Below the pieces are notes generated by a model. That model had not been told where the DNA came from and made no database searches. It saw nothing but the letters and a program-made list of their open reading frames with translations. Position numbers and translations under genes: made by a program. From Anaerobacillus sp. (GTDB taxonomy: Bacteria > Bacillota > Bacilli > Bacillales_H > Anaerobacillaceae), in NCBI GenBank assembly GCA_007120055.1, contig SKOL01000631.1:1-6163 (forward strand): a stretch of 6,163 nt of DNA, written 5' to 3'. The stretch's first letter is position 1. The number at the start of each line of letters is the position of its first letter. Shown in pieces: positions 1 through 5,370 of this stretch.

Positions 1-1628
1 ATTCTTAATATTTCTATAGGTTGATCAGGATCGATGACAGGCGTGTCTTTTAATGCTGCTTCGTACGGACCACTTTGACCTTTATTATCTTTCGGTGAAG
101 CTAGCCAAGTCGTTGGAACAACCATCTGATACTTACTTGTTTTGCCATTATCAATTCCGACCCAATGGGCTAATGCTCCGCGTGGCGCTTCCATCCAACC
201 TACACCTTTTGCTTCTTTAGGCCAATTGTCCGGATCCCACATTGTGCGGTCAAAGGTTACTTGGTCACCGTTTTTAATATTGTTTAATAAAGTATCCATA
301 TCGTTTCTTAACCACTGAACAATTACTGCAGTTTCTAAGCCTCTTGCTACCGTTCTTCCAAGTGCTGATTGTAGAGCTGAAAGCGGTACATTAAGCTTAT
401 TTAACGTATCATCGACAATGTTTACAATTTCCGGTTGTCCTTTCGCATAACCTACCATTATCCTTGCTAAAGGGCCTACTTCCATAGGATTCTCACGCCA
501 GCGTGGCGCCTTCACCCACGTATACTTTTCTTCTTCATTTAAGTTTTTATATGGAATATTCGGCCCACTATACTTTAATGTTGTTTCACCTTCCCAAGGA
601 TGTTTCCCTCCCCCTGAGTTCCCATCATACGTATACCATGAATAATCAATAAATTCTTTGATTTGTTCAGGGTCTCGAAGGTCAATATCTAATACTTCAT
701 TTAAATTGCCATTTAAAATGATTCCTCTCGGCATTCGATATAATTCAGTATCTCGAACATCCCCTGTAGAAAAATCACCAAAACTCATATAGTTTTGAAT
801 TCCACCACCGTGGAGCCAATCTTTATAATAAGAACCAATCGCTAGTAAGTCAGGGATATAAACTTTATTAACAAATTCCATTGCTCGATCTATAATTTCA
901 GAGATTTGAGTTAATTGTGAGGCATTCACAGAATTATCTCGATTAATATCAATCGGTGTCGCCATTCCACCAACAACATAATGTGGGTGTGGATTTTTCC
1001 CACCTAATATCGTATGAATTTTAACAATTTCTTTTTGCCACTCAAGCGCTTCTAAATAATGAGCAACAGCGAGTAAGTTGACTTCTGGAGGGAGCTTATA
1101 GGCTTCATGGCCCCAGTAACCGTTTGCAAATATTCCTAACTGGCCGCTGTCAACGACCTTCTGGACCTTTTGCTGAACTTCTCTAAAATAACCAGGGGAC
1201 GACTTCGCCCAGTCAGAGATCGATTGAGCAATTTTACTTGTTTCTTCTGGATCAGCACTTAATGCACTCACAACATCTACCCAATCTAGGGCGTGTAAAT
1301 GATAGAAGTGAACGACATGGTCATGAACAAATTGAGCTTCATTCATAATTTCACGAATAAGCTGCGCATTCCTTGGGATTTTAATATCCAGTGCATCTTC
1401 TACCGAGCGAACAGAAGCTAAAGCATGCGTTGTTGTACATACGCCACAAACTCGCTGTACGAAAGCCCACACATCTCGAGGATCACGACCCGTTACAATT
1501 TGCTCTAACCCTCGAACTCCCGTTCCGGAACTTAACGCATTTTTTATGACACCGTTTTCAATATCAGCTTCAATACGCAAGTGACCCTCTATTCTCGTTA
1601 CCGGATCTACTACAATACGTTCAGTCAT
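1..1628 (-). CDS. hyaB: [NiFe]-hydrogenase large subunit, 3'-partial
   Basis: Catalytic subunit of a group 1 membrane-bound uptake [NiFe]-hydrogenase, which splits H2 at a Ni-Fe(CN)2CO site and passes electrons to the small subunit. The visible 542 residues start MTERIVVDPVTRIEGH. RIEGH is at residues 12-16, and the N-terminal nickel-binding motif RVCGVC has Cys61 and Cys64. The later blocks NGYWGH, GGKNPHPHYVVGG, KAPRWRENPMEVGPLAR and EAPRGALAHW match E. coli HyaB as I recall it; Arg483 in the last block corresponds to the conserved Arg over the active site. The reading frame is open to the window edge and stops at IEILR, just short of where the second nickel motif (DPCxxC) and the maturation-protease tail are expected, so roughly 30-50 residues are missing. 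The start has a GAGGTGA ribosome site (1635-1641), 6 nt away, that overlaps the stop codon of the small-subunit gene; the gap between the two genes is 11 nt, which implies translational coupling. It has no signal peptide and should travel with the small subunit. Confidence 0.96.
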   Translation of the reverse strand, partial: MTERIVVDPVTRIEGHLRIEADIENGVIKNALSSGTGVRGLEQIVTGRDPRDVWAFVQRVCGVCTTTHALASVRSVEDALDIKIPRNAQLIREIMNEAQFVHDHVVHFYHLHALDWVDVVSALSADPEETSKIAQSISDWAKSSPGYFREVQQKVQKVVDSGQLGIFANGYWGHEAYKLPPEVNLLAVAHYLEALEWQKEIVKIHTILGGKNPHPHYVVGGMATPIDINRDNSVNASQLTQISEIIDRAMEFVNKVYIPDLLAIGSYYKDWLHGGGIQNYMSFGDFSTGDVRDTELYRMPRGIILNGNLNEVLDIDLRDPEQIKEFIDYSWYTYDGNSGGGKHPWEGETTLKYSGPNIPYKNLNEEEKYTWVKAPRWRENPMEVGPLARIMVGYAKGQPEIVNIVDDTLNKLNVPLSALQSALGRTVARGLETAVIVQWLRNDMDTLLNNIKNGDQVTFDRTMWDPDNWPKEAKGVGWMEAPRGALAHWVGIDNGKTSKYQMVVPTTWLASPKDNKGQSGPYEAALKDTPVIDPDQPIEILR

Positions 1629-1639
1629 TTTCTGTCACC

Positions 1640-2731
1640 TCAACCTTCTTGTGAACTATTTTTTTCACTATTAGCTTTTTCATCTTTCTTTTTCTTCATA
1701 GCAGTTAATGCCGCATGCCCTGCGATCCCAGCAGCAGTTGCTCCTGTTGCGTATAACCCTACCTTTTCAGGATTAATCGTCGTTTGTGTTCCAGGAATTT
1801 TGGCTCTTCGTGTGAAAAATGGTCCTTCGTCCCAAAAGTTCTTTTCAGAACATCCAATACAAGGATTTCCAGATTGAATCGGATAACTAACACCACCATT
1901 CCATCTCATTTCTGCACAAGCATTGTACGTTGTCGGACCTGCACAGCCTACTTTGTATAAACAGTAGCCTACTTTCGCTCCTTCATCATCAAACGACTCA
2001 ACAAATAGTCCAGCATCAAAATAAGCTCTTCTATTACATTTGTCGTGTATTCGTAATTTATAAAACGCTTTCGGTCTACCTTGACGATCTAATTCAGGTA
2101 ATCTACCAAACGTAATCACATGAGCTATGACTCCTGTCATTACTTCTGCAATTGGTGGACAGCCCGGCACATTAATAATTGGTACCCCACGAACAACATC
2201 GCTTACGGCCTTTGCATTGGTTGGATTCGGTTTAGCCGCTGCAAGTCCTCCAAATGCAGAGCAACTCCCATAAGCAAGAACTGCTTTAGCATGTTTTGCT
2301 GTTTCTTTTAAAGATTCTAGTGCAGAATGTCCAGCTACTGTTAAAAATTCATCATCAGTGACATTTCCTTCAACAACTAAAATATATTCGCCTTTATATT
2401 GCTCAATAATTCTTTCCCGATTTTCTTCAATTTGATGTCCAGCAGCAGCAGATAAGAGCTCATGGTATTCTAACGAAATCATATCGAACAGTACATTTTC
2501 AGTTCGCGGATGTGATGATCGAATAAAAGATTCCGAACAACCTGTGCAATCCATTAATTGTAACCAAATGACTGGGATTCTTTTATTTGTTTCCATGGCT
2601 TCAGCGACTTTACCAGACTGTGAATAATCTAAGCCTAAAGTAGCAGCTAACGCGGTACACATCTTCAAAAAATTTCTACGAGAAACGCCTCTTTCAATGG
2701 CGGACTCGTAAATCGTTTTTTCCGGCCTCAT
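1640..2731 (-). CDS. hyaA: [NiFe]-hydrogenase small subunit with Tat signal peptide
   Basis: Iron-sulfur subunit (363 aa) that relays electrons from the NiFe site to the membrane. Residues 17-23 (SRRNFLK) are a consensus twin-arginine motif, followed by a hydrophobic stretch (24-35), so the folded heterodimer should be exported by Tat. Proximal [4Fe-4S] ligands are C62, C65, C157 and C191. Distal-cluster ligands are H229, C232, C257 and C263. Medial [3Fe-4S] ligands are C272, C291 and C294. In the O2-tolerant E. coli Hyd-1 the proximal site has two extra cysteines (CTCC and WGC); here both positions are Gly (CTGC, Gly64; FGG, Gly162), the standard four-Cys type. A weakly hydrophobic segment (about 325-345) followed by KKKK is the expected C-terminal membrane anchor, which in relatives docks on a cytochrome b. 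Length and order fit the HyaA/HoxK/HupS family. The start is fixed by AAAGGAGG (2740-2747), 8 nt upstream. The large-subunit gene follows after 11 nt. Confidence 0.97.
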   Translation of the reverse strand: MRPEKTIYESAIERGVSRRNFLKMCTALAATLGLDYSQSGKVAEAMETNKRIPVIWLQLMDCTGCSESFIRSSHPRTENVLFDMISLEYHELLSAAAGHQIEENRERIIEQYKGEYILVVEGNVTDDEFLTVAGHSALESLKETAKHAKAVLAYGSCSAFGGLAAAKPNPTNAKAVSDVVRGVPIINVPGCPPIAEVMTGVIAHVITFGRLPELDRQGRPKAFYKLRIHDKCNRRAYFDAGLFVESFDDEGAKVGYCLYKVGCAGPTTYNACAEMRWNGGVSYPIQSGNPCIGCSEKNFWDEGPFFTRRAKIPGTQTTINPEKVGLYATGATAAGIAGHAALTAMKKKKDEKANSEKNSSQEG

Positions 2732-2840
2732 TTTATGTCCCTCCTTTGATGTAAACGGACTTCCCTACAGTTTCATAGGTATCCATAAAAAAATATGTAA
2801 AATTCCAGAAATAATGTTTGTTCCTTCGTTTATTTCACAA

Positions 2841-2870
2841 ATAATACATATATTTCAGGAAAAAAGTCAT
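2841..2870 (-). promoter_or_regulatory. Candidate sigma-A promoter of hydrogenase operon
   Basis: Read on the minus strand, ATGACT (2865-2870) and TATTAT (2841-2846) resemble -35 and -10 boxes with an 18-bp spacer. They lie about 110 nt upstream of the small-subunit start. A TTTGTGAA sequence overlaps or immediately follows the -10 box. It resembles one half of an Fnr or Rex operator, but I see no matching second half, so I do not assign a regulator. The match is only moderate in an AT-rich region where chance boxes are common. Confidence 0.35.
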
Positions 2871-2930
2871 AGAATATTAACTTATACCTATTTTTATATT
2901 AAGAAACTGATATATAGAAAATGTCGTTCT

Positions 2931-2982
2931 ATTTTTTCATAAAAAACCGCCATGACGATTGCCCGTCACTATCTACTATGAA
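2931..2982. repeat. 52-bp direct repeat, copy 1
   Basis: Begins ATTTTTTCAT and ends CTATCTACTATGAA. It matches copy 2 (3143-3194) without gaps at 43 of 52 positions. It carries a small hairpin, TGACG/CGTCA (2953-2968), whose arms are kept in the other copy while the loop differs. It sits just outside the left end of the structured element at 2990-3139. I do not recognise it as a named repeat family. Confidence 0.75.
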
Positions 2983-2989
2983 GTAATGT

Positions 2990-3139
2990 CGGTCGACTTT
3001 CTTTCGCTTCGCTGTAAAGCTACTGACCTCAATCACATCATGCCTCACATCTAAGCATAGGCTTCGTGTTGCTTTGCGACGAGTAATCGCAGGAGCAACC
3101 TCTATCGACCTTTAGAGACTGACTCAAGAAAATCGACCG
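2990..3139. repeat. Structured 150-bp element with terminal inverted repeats
   Basis: The ends are inverted repeats: CGGTCGACTTTC (2990-3001) and GAAAATCGACCG (3128-3139) match at 11 of 12 positions. The one mismatch would be a G-U pair in minus-strand RNA. Inside is a clear stem-loop at 3068-3099, with outer arms GTTGCT/AGCAAC and inner arms GCGA/TCGC. There is no open frame of note. It looks locally less AT-rich than the flanking leader. The size, terminal repeats and lack of coding capacity fit either a MITE-like element or a structured RNA. The flanking 52-bp repeats are too long for a normal target duplication. Confidence 0.5.
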
Positions 3140-3142
3140 AAC

Positions 3143-3194
3143 ATTTTTTCATACAAAACGTTCATGACGATTTATCGTCACCATCTACTATGTA
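3143..3194. repeat. 52-bp direct repeat, copy 2
   Basis: Second copy of the repeat at 2931-2982, in the same orientation, with starts 212 bp apart. Its hairpin TGACGA/TCGTCA (3165-3180, loop TTTA) is perfect and one pair longer than in copy 1. Differences between the copies cluster in the hairpin loop and in the short stretch before the hairpin, while the ATTTTTTCAT and ATCTACTATG blocks are kept. Confidence 0.75.
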
Positions 3195-3263
3195 AAAAAC
3201 CGGAGACCTTTCCGAAATTCCAACTTTCGACTTTCCAACATTACAACTAACCAACAAACCAAC

Positions 3264-3310
3264 AAAAAAAGCCAGTCACCTTATAGAAATGAAGGTGAAC
3301 TGGCTTTTTA
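3264..3310 (-). terminator. Rho-independent terminator after tatC
   Basis: GCCAGT-CACCTT (3271-3282) pairs with AAGGTG-(A)-ACTGGC (3292-3304), a 12-bp stem with one bulged base and a 9-nt loop. On the minus strand it is followed by seven T residues (3270-3264), and it starts about 11-18 nt past the tatC stop codon. The plus strand also ends in a T run (3305-3309), so it could work in both directions, but no plus-strand gene upstream needs it. Confidence 0.93.
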
Positions 3311-3321
3311 TCATTAACTTA

Positions 3322-4053
3322 TTATTCTTGATTTTCTTCTCGTTCTCGCTTTAGTTTTCTGCGATAAACAATTTTTGATAATACAATACTTACTTCATAT
3401 AAGAAGAGTAACGGTATAATAACTAATACGTCTGAAATAAAGTCAGGTGGTGAAATTAATACAGAAATCACTACAATGAAAAAGAACGCATACTTTCTAT
3501 TTTTCGCCATTGCTTTTGGAGTAATAATGCCTAGACTTGTTAAAAACATGACGACTAATGGCATTTCGAAAAGAATACTAAATGGGATTGTCATCCGTAA
3601 AACAAATTGGAAATATTTATCTGTTGTAAACATCATTGTAAACATATCCCCGCCTAAACCAAATAAAAAGTTTAAAACGAGCGGTAATACGATAAAATAA
3701 CCAAATGACAAACCTGCTAAAAATAAGATTAACGATGCCGGAATATAGCCTAAAGTTAATTTTCTTTCTCGGTCAGTTAATGCAGGTCTAACAAAAAGCC
3801 ATATTTGCAAAATAATCACAGGTACAGTTAAAGCAAGCGCGACAACGCCTGCTAACATAAGGTAAACATAAATTATGTCCATTGGCCCTAATACCGTCAG
3901 CTGCATGTCTAGATCTTTGACGATCCAATCATATATATCTTTCACAAAAATAAAACTAGCAATAAAAAATACGATAAAGGCTCCTAAAATAATCATTATT
4001 CGTTTTCGAAGTTCGTCTAAATGATCAAGGAGGTTCATATTTTGATCGCTCAT
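3322..4053 (-). CDS. tatC: Sec-independent protein translocase TatC (TatCd-like)
   Basis: Multi-spanning core of the twin-arginine translocase, which binds RR signal peptides and recruits TatA to move folded proteins across the membrane. The protein is 243 aa from this start, close to the roughly 242 aa of B. subtilis TatCd. Visible family marks are HLDELRKRI (11-19) at the cytoplasmic N-terminus, IYDWIVKDLD (40-49), VLGP (54-57), RPALTDRERK (89-98), LFEMPLVVMFLTSLGI (161-176) and PPDFISD (202-208). Six membrane segments can be placed at about 20-38, 62-86, 104-125, 149-172, 187-201 and 208-227, with a basic tail. The ATG at 4053 is chosen because AAGGGG lies 9 nt upstream and the product then has the usual N-terminus. 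An in-frame ATG at 4137 would add 28 residues without family resemblance and lies in a repeat element. A terminator follows. The small-subunit Tat substrate is the next gene downstream on this strand. Confidence 0.96.
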   Translation of the reverse strand: MSDQNMNLLDHLDELRKRIMIILGAFIVFFIASFIFVKDIYDWIVKDLDMQLTVLGPMDIIYVYLMLAGVVALALTVPVIILQIWLFVRPALTDRERKLTLGYIPASLILFLAGLSFGYFIVLPLVLNFLFGLGGDMFTMMFTTDKYFQFVLRMTIPFSILFEMPLVVMFLTSLGIITPKAMAKNRKYAFFFIVVISVLISPPDFISDVLVIIPLLFLYEVSIVLSKIVYRRKLKREREENQE

Positions 4054-4127
4054 ACTATACATCCCCTTAAGAAAACTTGGCTTGTTGCCAAATACGCTAC
4101 AACGCTTGAATTTATATGTTACTTGAG

Positions 4128-4239
4128 TAAATTTCATAATCTCCTATATAGAGCTATATCAAACTATATGTAGTTGAGAACGGTTTAACGCAACTACATA
4201 TAGATACTCAATGGCGGTACTATTTAATTATGAAATTCA
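4128..4239. mobile_element. MITE-like palindromic element, copy A
   Basis: A 112-bp non-coding element with near-perfect terminal inverted repeats: TAAATTTCATAAT (4128-4140) against ATTATGAAATTCA (4227-4239), 12 of 13 matching. The centre is a perfect 13-bp stem, CTATATGTAGTTG (4164-4176) with CAACTACATATAG (4191-4203) and a 14-nt loop. It is alignable end to end with the reverse complement of the element at 5182-5294, with the same ends, the shared block ACGCAACTA and nearly equal length. Two diverged copies in opposite orientation are what makes a mobile, non-autonomous element likely. No transposase is present and no clear target duplication is seen. It sits 75 bp upstream of the tatC start, and its left end provides a spurious in-frame ATG. 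Confidence 0.75.
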
Positions 4240-4252
4240 TTAAAATAAACAA

Positions 4253-4294
4253 TAAAAAGATGCAAGACGGATTAAAAACAGGATCTCACATCTT
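4253..4294 (-). terminator. Probable terminator between tatA and tatC
   Basis: On the minus strand AAGATGTGAGA (4294-4284) pairs with TCTTGCATCTT (4267-4257) over 11 bp, including two G-U pairs, with a 16-nt loop. A TTTTTA run begins inside the stem end and continues to 4253. The G-U pairs form only on the minus strand, which supports that direction. It would stop transcription coming from tatA before tatC. The loop is long and the stem AT-rich, so efficiency may be modest. Confidence 0.55.
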
Positions 4295-4323
4295 AATAAG
4301 GTATTTCAAATTATTATAGAGGA

Positions 4324-4458
4324 TGTTCAAAAAGCCCGGTAATCCAAGCTCGTGAATCTCTTCGTTGGCTCGCTTCTTTGCTACTCATGTATTAATAGCA
4401 AAAATTCCGTTGCTCGAAGCTTCGCCGTCTCGGCTCTGATTATCCTCCTTTTTGAACA
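4324..4458. mobile_element. MITE-like palindromic element with TGTTCAAAAAG ends
   Basis: A 135-bp imperfect palindrome without coding capacity. The terminal inverted repeats TGTTCAAAAAG (4324-4334) and CTTTTTGAACA (4448-4458) match perfectly over 11 bp. Pairing continues inward in patches (GGTAATCCAAGCTCG against the complement of CGGCTCTGATTATCC) up to an apical stem TTTGCTA/TAGCAAA (4377-4383, 4396-4402) with a 12-nt loop. It therefore folds into one long hairpin on either strand. It is unrelated in sequence to the elements at 4128 and 5182. Repeats with this kind of TGTTCAAAAAG end are, from memory, widespread between genes in Bacillaceae. It lies 41 bp past the tatA stop codon. Confidence 0.7.
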
Positions 4459-4499
4459 CACACTTATATATTATTTCTTCAATAAATAATTTTAAAACG

Positions 4500-4700
4500 T
4501 TATTTTTTTGATTTCGACTTAGATTTGTCATCTTCAAACTCTTCCATTACATCATCTGTAATTTCACGAGTTGATGACTTGAATTCCCTTAACGTTTGTC
4601 CTACAGCCTTACCTAGTTCAGGTAACTTCTTCGGACCAAAAATAATTAATGCGATTACAAGAATTAATACTAAGCCTGGGATTCCGATGTTTGTTAGCAT
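4500..4700 (-). CDS. tatA: Sec-independent protein translocase TatA (TatAd-like)
   Basis: Pore-forming or membrane-weakening component of the twin-arginine translocase, 66 aa. It has a short N-terminal transmembrane helix (about residues 6-21, [18 protein letters not shown]), the hinge and amphipathic-helix signature [14 protein letters not shown] (21-34), then EFKSSTREI and an acidic-to-lysine tail ([10 protein letters not shown]). This closely follows B. subtilis TatAd, which begins with a similar NIGIPGL segment; minimal Gram-positive systems use one TatA and one TatC without TatB. The start at 4700 is preferred because AAAGGGGG stands 7 nt upstream. An upstream in-frame ATG (4724) would add MFSKGGTT, encoded by the ribosome site itself. 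In relatives tatC follows directly; here 446 bp with a terminator and two repeat elements intervene. Confidence 0.95.
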   Translation of the reverse strand: MLTNIGIPGLVLILVIALIIFGPKKLPELGKAVGQTLREFKSSTREITDDVMEEFEDDKSKSKSKK

Positions 4701-4806
4701 AGTTGTACCCCCTTTAGAAAACAAAAAATGAGTATTTACGTAATATTATTACTTCCCCTAGTATACATGATCTTATTATTATATTCTACATATGTTTCTT
4801 GCTTTA

Positions 4807-5157
4807 TTAACTATTATTCACTGCAATTCCATAGCCTCTTAAAAGATCATCTATTGAAATACCGTCACCAAAATCAAGACCTTCGTGTAATGGTGGAGCC
4901 GTCCTTTTATTTAACTCAGTGTATTTTCTTCCAGTTTCTTCTACAATTATGTTTTCAGTTTCACTATCTCTCTTCCCGGTATCACTTTCTACCCTATCAT
5001 CTAGGACAAACTCTCTTTCAGCGTGCTCTATTTGTATATATGGTAAATCTCTAGCAAACATTATGCTTTCTTCTTGGACGAAAATTTGATAAATAACTGT
5101 CCCCCATACTAGTAAAAACAAACAAATTACACTCGACAAAATAAGCGATTGTTTCAT
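4807..5157 (-). CDS. Unrecognised small membrane-anchored acidic protein
   Basis: 116 aa, product not recognised. Residues 5-27 form one strongly hydrophobic helix after a short MKQS start, typical of an uncleaved signal-anchor; the single Cys12 is not in a lipobox. The remaining 90 or so residues would be extracellular, are markedly acidic (about 21 Asp/Glu against about 10 Lys/Arg) and have a Ser/Thr/Glu-rich centre likely to be disordered. The end, FGDGISIDDLLRGYGIAVN, looks more ordered. The start is supported by AGAAAGGG 8 nt upstream. It lies on the tatA strand, 106 bp ahead of tatA with no evident terminator between, so co-transcription is possible. A role in the Tat or hydrogenase module cannot be read from the sequence. 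Codon use and the ribosome site make it a real gene rather than a shadow. Confidence 0.75.
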   Translation of the reverse strand: MKQSLILSSVICLFLLVWGTVIYQIFVQEESIMFARDLPYIQIEHAEREFVLDDRVESDTGKRDSETENIIVEETGRKYTELNKRTAPPLHEGLDFGDGISIDDLLRGYGIAVNNS

Positions 5158-5181
5158 TGATTTAACCCTTTCTATTTTTAA

Positions 5182-5294
5182 TGAATTTCATAATTCATTA
5201 TTTTCGCCACGAAGATCAATATATAGTTGCGTCAAAACCATTCGCAAACTATATATTGCGTGATGTGGCTCGTTTTTGGTAATTATGAAATTCA
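5182..5294. mobile_element. MITE-like palindromic element, copy B (inverted)
   Basis: A 113-bp element with perfect 14-bp terminal inverted repeats, TGAATTTCATAATT (5182-5195) and AATTATGAAATTCA (5281-5294). The centre is a stem AATATATAGTTGCG (5218-5231) with CGCAAACTATATATT (5243-5257), one base bulged, 11-nt loop; GCCAC/GTGGC adds an outer stem. Its reverse complement aligns along its whole length with the element at 4128-4239, so the two are diverged copies of one family. It occupies most of the space between the divergent genes at 5157 and 5371. No coding capacity and no clear target duplication are seen. Confidence 0.78.
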
Positions 5295-5299
5295 CTCAT

Positions 5300-5328
5300 T
5301 TAACTAACAGTTATTTTCATAGTATACT
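5300..5328 (+). promoter_or_regulatory. Candidate sigma-A promoter of lipid-kinase gene
   Basis: TTAACT (5300-5305) and TATACT (5323-5328) are separated by exactly 17 bp and lie about 43 bp upstream of the proposed start codon. The -10 box matches 5 of 6 consensus positions and the -35 box 4 of 6. The -35 box begins 6 bp outside the right end of the repeat element at 5182-5294, so that element borders but does not supply this promoter. Confidence 0.55.
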
Positions 5329-5370
5329 ATAAATATCAATTTTTGGCATGCTATGAAAAAAGGTGATGAA

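Larger units (their letters stand above)
2732..3321. other. Gene-free region between tatC and hydrogenase genes
   Basis: This 590-bp stretch has no convincing gene on either strand. From right to left it holds the tatC terminator (3264-3310), a short pyrimidine-rich stretch, two 52-bp direct repeats flanking a structured element (2931-3194), and an AT-rich leader of about 200 bp upstream of the hydrogenase genes. The leader includes the candidate promoter at 2841-2870. The terminator plus the long leader argue that the hydrogenase genes have their own promoter and are not simply read through from tatC. Confidence 0.7.

Noticed and set aside
1581..1877. Plus-strand open frame of 98 codons
   Set aside because: Lies antisense to the end of the small-subunit gene and the start of the large-subunit gene, has no ribosome site and gives a low-complexity product; a shadow.
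2826..2846. Rex or Fnr operator at the hydrogenase promoter
   Set aside because: Only one half site (TTGTGAA) is present; the expected inverted TTCACAA or TCACA half is absent at the right spacing.
2931..3194. CRISPR array
   Set aside because: Only two repeat copies, 52 bp long and 212 bp apart, with 17% divergence; no regular spacers and no cas genes.
4728..5054. Plus-strand open frame of 108 codons
   Set aside because: Antisense to the 116-aa minus-strand gene, which has a ribosome site and a sensible signal-anchor; the plus-strand product is Leu/Tyr/Phe-rich without a ribosome site.
5100..5157. Lipoprotein signal in the 116-aa protein
   Set aside because: Cys12 is preceded by S-V-I, not a lipobox with Ala/Gly/Ser at -1, and sits in the middle of the hydrophobic helix.
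4128..5294. Composite transposon carrying tatA and the 116-aa gene between inverted element copies
   Set aside because: The copies are diverged, lack transposase and lack visible target duplications; independent insertions explain the arrangement better.
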